Positions 47,565-49,816 of a stretch of 49,816 nucleotides of DNA are shown in pieces. The DNA is taken from the NCBI GenBank assembly GCA_021814475.1, contig JAKAIE010000010.1, positions 1-49,816 of the forward strand, read 5' to 3'. Positions within the stretch are counted from its first letter, which is position 1, and the number at the start of each line of letters is the position of its first letter. Below the pieces are notes generated by a model, which saw nothing but the letters and a program-made list of their open reading frames with translations, was not told where the DNA came from and did not search any database. Position numbers and translations under genes: made by a program. The DNA is from Nitrospirota bacterium (GTDB lineage Bacteria; Nitrospirota; Thermodesulfovibrionia; Thermodesulfovibrionales; UBA6898).

Positions 47565-49067
47565 ATGAGAGTCATCAAGATTTTCGATACGACCCTTCGG
47601 GACGGGGAACAGTCACCCGGGGCGTCGATGAACGTCGAGGAGAAGATCCAGATCGCCAGGCAGCTCGTGAGGCTCGGGGTGGATATCATCGAGGCGGGTT
47701 TCCCGATAGCGTCGCCGGGCGATTTCGATGCGGTAAAGCGTATCGCGAACGAGGTGCAGGGCGCGACAATCGCCGGGCTTGCACGCGCCAGGGAAGAAGA
47801 TATCCGCAGGGCGTGGGAGGCGATTAAGGACGCTCCGAAAAGGCGGATCCACACCTTCCACTCCACCTCTGACATCCACTTAAAGTATCAGTTCAGGGTG
47901 AGCCGAGAGGAGGCTCTGAAGCGTTCGATCGAGATGGTGACGTTTGCCCGCAGCCTGGTCGACGACGTCGAGTTTTCGCCGATGGACGCCACCAGGACTG
48001 AGGTGCCCTATCTCCTGGATGTTGTCGAGGCGGTGATTGCGGCAGGGGCCTCTACGGTCAATATCCCCGATACGGTCGGCTATACGGCGCCGGACGAGTT
48101 CGGCAGCCTGATCCGGGCGATCAGGGAGAGGATCGGTGACAGTGCGGTCATATCCGTGCACTGTCACAACGACCTCGGCCTGTCGGTTGCCAACTCGCTC
48201 GCCGCGATCCTCAACGGGGCAGGCCAGGTGGAATGCACGATCAACGGCATAGGCGAGAGGGCCGGAAACTGCTCTATGGAAGAGGTCGTCATGAACCTCG
48301 TGACACGGAAGGACTTCTACAGGGCAAAGACGAATATAAAGACGAAGGAGATCATCAGGACGAGCCGTCTGCTGACGCGCATCACCGGCCTTCAGGTTCA
48401 GCCGAACAAGGCGATCGTGGGCGCCAACGCGTTTGCCCACGAGTCGGGTATCCACCAGGACGGGTTGCTGAAGGAAAAGATGACCTATGAAATTATCAGG
48501 CCTTCTGATATAGGGCTAAAGGACACCGAACTGGTCCTGGGAAAGCATTCAGGCAGGCATGCCTTCAAGACGAGGATCAAGGAACTCGGGTATGAATTGA
48601 GCCCCGAGGAGATCGAGACCGCCTTTGACAGGTTCAAACGTTTGGCAGACCAGAAGAAGGACATATACGACGAGGACATCGAGGCCCTTGTCTCCGAAGG
48701 CGTCGGAAAGATACCCACGGTATACCGCCTGGTTGATCTTACGGTCACGAGCGGTCTGAGCGGCAGGCCGACCGCCGCACTGAAGCTGGATGTGAAGGGC
48801 AAGACAGTGGACAGCGTCGAACACGGAGACGGTCCGGTGGATGCGGTCTACCGGGCCATCGTCGCCGCGACGAAGACAAAGAGCAGGCTGCTGAAGTTTG
48901 AGGTCAAGAGCATCACCGGGGGCACGGACGCGCTCGGTGAGGTTCTGGTCTCGCTCGAGCAGGGCAGCAGGAAGGCGAGGGGGCAGGGTGCGGATACGGA
49001 TATCCTCGTCGCCGCGGCCAAGGCCTATGTGAACGCCCTGAATAAACTGGCCGGAAGGAAACGTTAA
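47565..49067 (+). CDS. leuA: 2-Isopropylmalate synthase
   Basis: The 500-aa enzyme condenses 2-ketoisovalerate with acetyl-CoA, the first step of leucine synthesis. Motifs: FDTTLRDGEQSPGASM (N-terminal metal site), VSVHCHNDLGLSVANS-type His-x-His (here SVHCHNDLGLSVANS), INGIGERAGNCSMEEVV, and a C-terminal LeuA regulatory domain (about 385-495) that binds leucine. The ATG is directly next to the pssA stop. It shares the DTTLRDG fold with the citramalate synthase of this window but has the LeuA-specific QSPG. Length is normal for the short-type LeuA. Confidence 0.98.
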   Translation: MRVIKIFDTTLRDGEQSPGASMNVEEKIQIARQLVRLGVDIIEAGFPIASPGDFDAVKRIANEVQGATIAGLARAREEDIRRAWEAIKDAPKRRIHTFHSTSDIHLKYQFRVSREEALKRSIEMVTFARSLVDDVEFSPMDATRTEVPYLLDVVEAVIAAGASTVNIPDTVGYTAPDEFGSLIRAIRERIGDSAVISVHCHNDLGLSVANSLAAILNGAGQVECTINGIGERAGNCSMEEVVMNLVTRKDFYRAKTNIKTKEIIRTSRLLTRITGLQVQPNKAIVGANAFAHESGIHQDGLLKEKMTYEIIRPSDIGLKDTELVLGKHSGRHAFKTRIKELGYELSPEEIETAFDRFKRLADQKKDIYDEDIEALVSEGVGKIPTVYRLVDLTVTSGLSGRPTAALKLDVKGKTVDSVEHGDGPVDAVYRAIVAATKTKSRLLKFEVKSITGGTDALGEVLVSLEQGSRKARGQGADTDILVAAAKAYVNALNKLAGRKR

Positions 49068-49071
49068 ATTA

Positions 49072-49536
49072 ATGAAAACAGTCAGAGATATCATGACGCC
49101 GACGGTAACGACGGTGTCCCCGGATACGACGGTGGAGGAACTGGGAAGGCTTTTTCTTGAGAAGGGCATCAGCGGCGCTCCGGTCATCGGACCGGATGGC
49201 GGCCTCTTTGGAATCGTAACCGAGAACGACCTGATTCGCAGGAACCGGAGGTTCCACATCCCGACAGTCGTGAGACTCTTCGATGCGCTCATCCCCCTTG
49301 AGAAATCCTCTGCGGTCGAGGAGGAGATACGGCAGATGTCCGCATCCAAAGTCTCGGAGATATGCACCAGGAAGGTGATCACCGTTGGCCCGGATGCGAG
49401 CCTGCAGGACGTGGCCACGATCATGTACGAAAAGGGAGTCCATCTCATCCCCGTGGTCGACAGCGGAAGCCTGATCGGTATCATCGGTAAGTTAGATCTC
49501 ATTAAAGGTACGATGGGTGAGGGTAAGAAGCAATAG
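49072..49536 (+). CDS. Two-CBS-domain protein
   Basis: The 154-aa protein consists of a pair of CBS motifs (about 1-60 with VRDIMTPTVTTVSPDTTVEE and GISGAPVIGPDG, and about 93-150 with VSEICTRKVITVGPDASLQD and GVHLIPVVDSG). CBS pairs bind adenine nucleotides or similar and act as energy sensors. There is no partner domain, so its target is unknown. It starts 4 nt after leuA and overlaps tsaE by 20 nt. Confidence 0.94.
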   Translation: MKTVRDIMTPTVTTVSPDTTVEELGRLFLEKGISGAPVIGPDGGLFGIVTENDLIRRNRRFHIPTVVRLFDALIPLEKSSAVEEEIRQMSASKVSEICTRKVITVGPDASLQDVATIMYEKGVHLIPVVDSGSLIGIIGKLDLIKGTMGEGKKQ

Positions 49537-49816
49537 CCCTGCCGCAACCGAAGAGATAGGAAAGGAGATCGGCAAGCGTCTGAAACCCGGCGATATCGTC
49601 TGCTTGTACGGCGATCTGGGCGCTGGCAAGACGACTCTGGTCAGGGGCATTGCTTCCGCCTTCGGCATCGTGGGAAGGGACCTCACCAGCGCCAGCTTCA
49701 CGGTTATTGCCGAATATCCGGTCAGCCCGCCTTTTTATCATATCGATCTTTACCGCATCAGGAACCAGGACGATCTTGACAGCACCGGCATTTGGGATAT
49801 CATCGGGTCCGAGGGG
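49517..49816 (+). CDS. tsaE: tRNA threonylcarbamoyladenosine biosynthesis ATPase TsaE, C-terminus cut
   Basis: Starting at GTG 49517 the frame is open for exactly 100 codons to the window edge. It contains the Walker A YGDLGAGKTTLVRG (about 31-44) and the downstream HIDLYRI (about 76-82) typical of TsaE (YjeE), the ATPase that works with TsaB and TsaD to make t6A37 in tRNAs. The usual SPTF appears as SASFTVI. It overlaps the CBS gene by 20 nt. The missing part is about 50 residues. Confidence 0.93.
   Translation, partial: MRVRSNSPAATEEIGKEIGKRLKPGDIVCLYGDLGAGKTTLVRGIASAFGIVGRDLTSASFTVIAEYPVSPPFYHIDLYRIRNQDDLDSTGIWDIIGSEG

Overview
This 49.8 kb window reads as a chromosomal piece of a free-living, diderm, anaerobic or micro-aerobic bacterium. 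The best guess is the Nitrospirota (Thermodesulfovibrio-like), with Desulfobacterota as the alternative. The guess rests on an MtrA/MtrB-type porin-cytochrome pair, a UbiD-family decarboxylase, citramalate synthase beside aspartokinase, an ilvC-psd-pssA-leuA run, cinA-thpR-recA-pilT-recX-alaS synteny, hybrid PAS kinases and a surface protein with an IPTL-CTERM-like tail. This is inferred from gene content only; no rRNA is present. Coding density is high, codon use looks even, and I see no phage, insertion sequence, tRNA, rRNA or CRISPR.

Layout. 1-5547 (minus): one four-gene operon of decaheme lipoprotein cytochrome, outer-membrane barrel, periplasmic binding protein and chemoreceptor (cut by the window edge), behind a strong sigma70-type promoter. 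5704-8993 (plus): clpS-clpA-aat, a complete bacterial N-degron set. 9032-10507 (minus): UbiD-family decarboxylase. 10741-16437 (plus): Nfu-type protein, AmiC amidase, a lone EcfT-like permease, an N-acyl-D-amino-acid deacylase, and a hybrid histidine kinase. 16465-17109 (minus): methyltransferase. 17252-20205 (plus): glyQ-glyS. 20202-22995 (minus): corA, dedA, K+ channel. 23243-29702 (plus): an aspartate-family block (threonine synthase, sulfur-carrier-like protein, NIL protein, ApgM-like putative homoserine kinase, aspartokinase, citramalate synthase), then OsmC. 29724-36540 (plus): pgpA, pncC, thpR, recA, pilT, recX, alaS. 36663-37513 (minus): ribosome hibernation factor fused to a cold-shock domain, and an MTH1187-type protein. 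37838-39866 (plus): phasin-like protein and UbiB-like kinase. 39896-42542 (minus): three secreted or surface proteins. 42771-44789 (plus): second hybrid kinase. 45040-49816 (plus): ilvC, psd, pssA, leuA, CBS protein, tsaE (cut).

Most interesting points: (1) the porin-cytochrome conduit is in one operon with a binding protein and chemoreceptor, and its cytochrome has one CX3CH heme motif among nine CXXCH; (2) a ThiS/MoaD-like carrier with residues after its Gly-Gly sits between threonine synthase and a NIL protein, in line with a carrier-dependent sulfur step on aspartate-family intermediates, with the ApgM homologue filling the homoserine kinase slot; (3) two separate cytosolic hybrid kinases share an identical C-x10-C-x2-C-x4-C pattern in a PAS domain; (4) a terminator-like hairpin lies in the corA leader; (5) a seven-repeat propeller carries an exosortase-type tail.

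Promoters called here are pattern matches read by eye. Several lack a good -35 but have an extended -10 (TGn before the hexamer).
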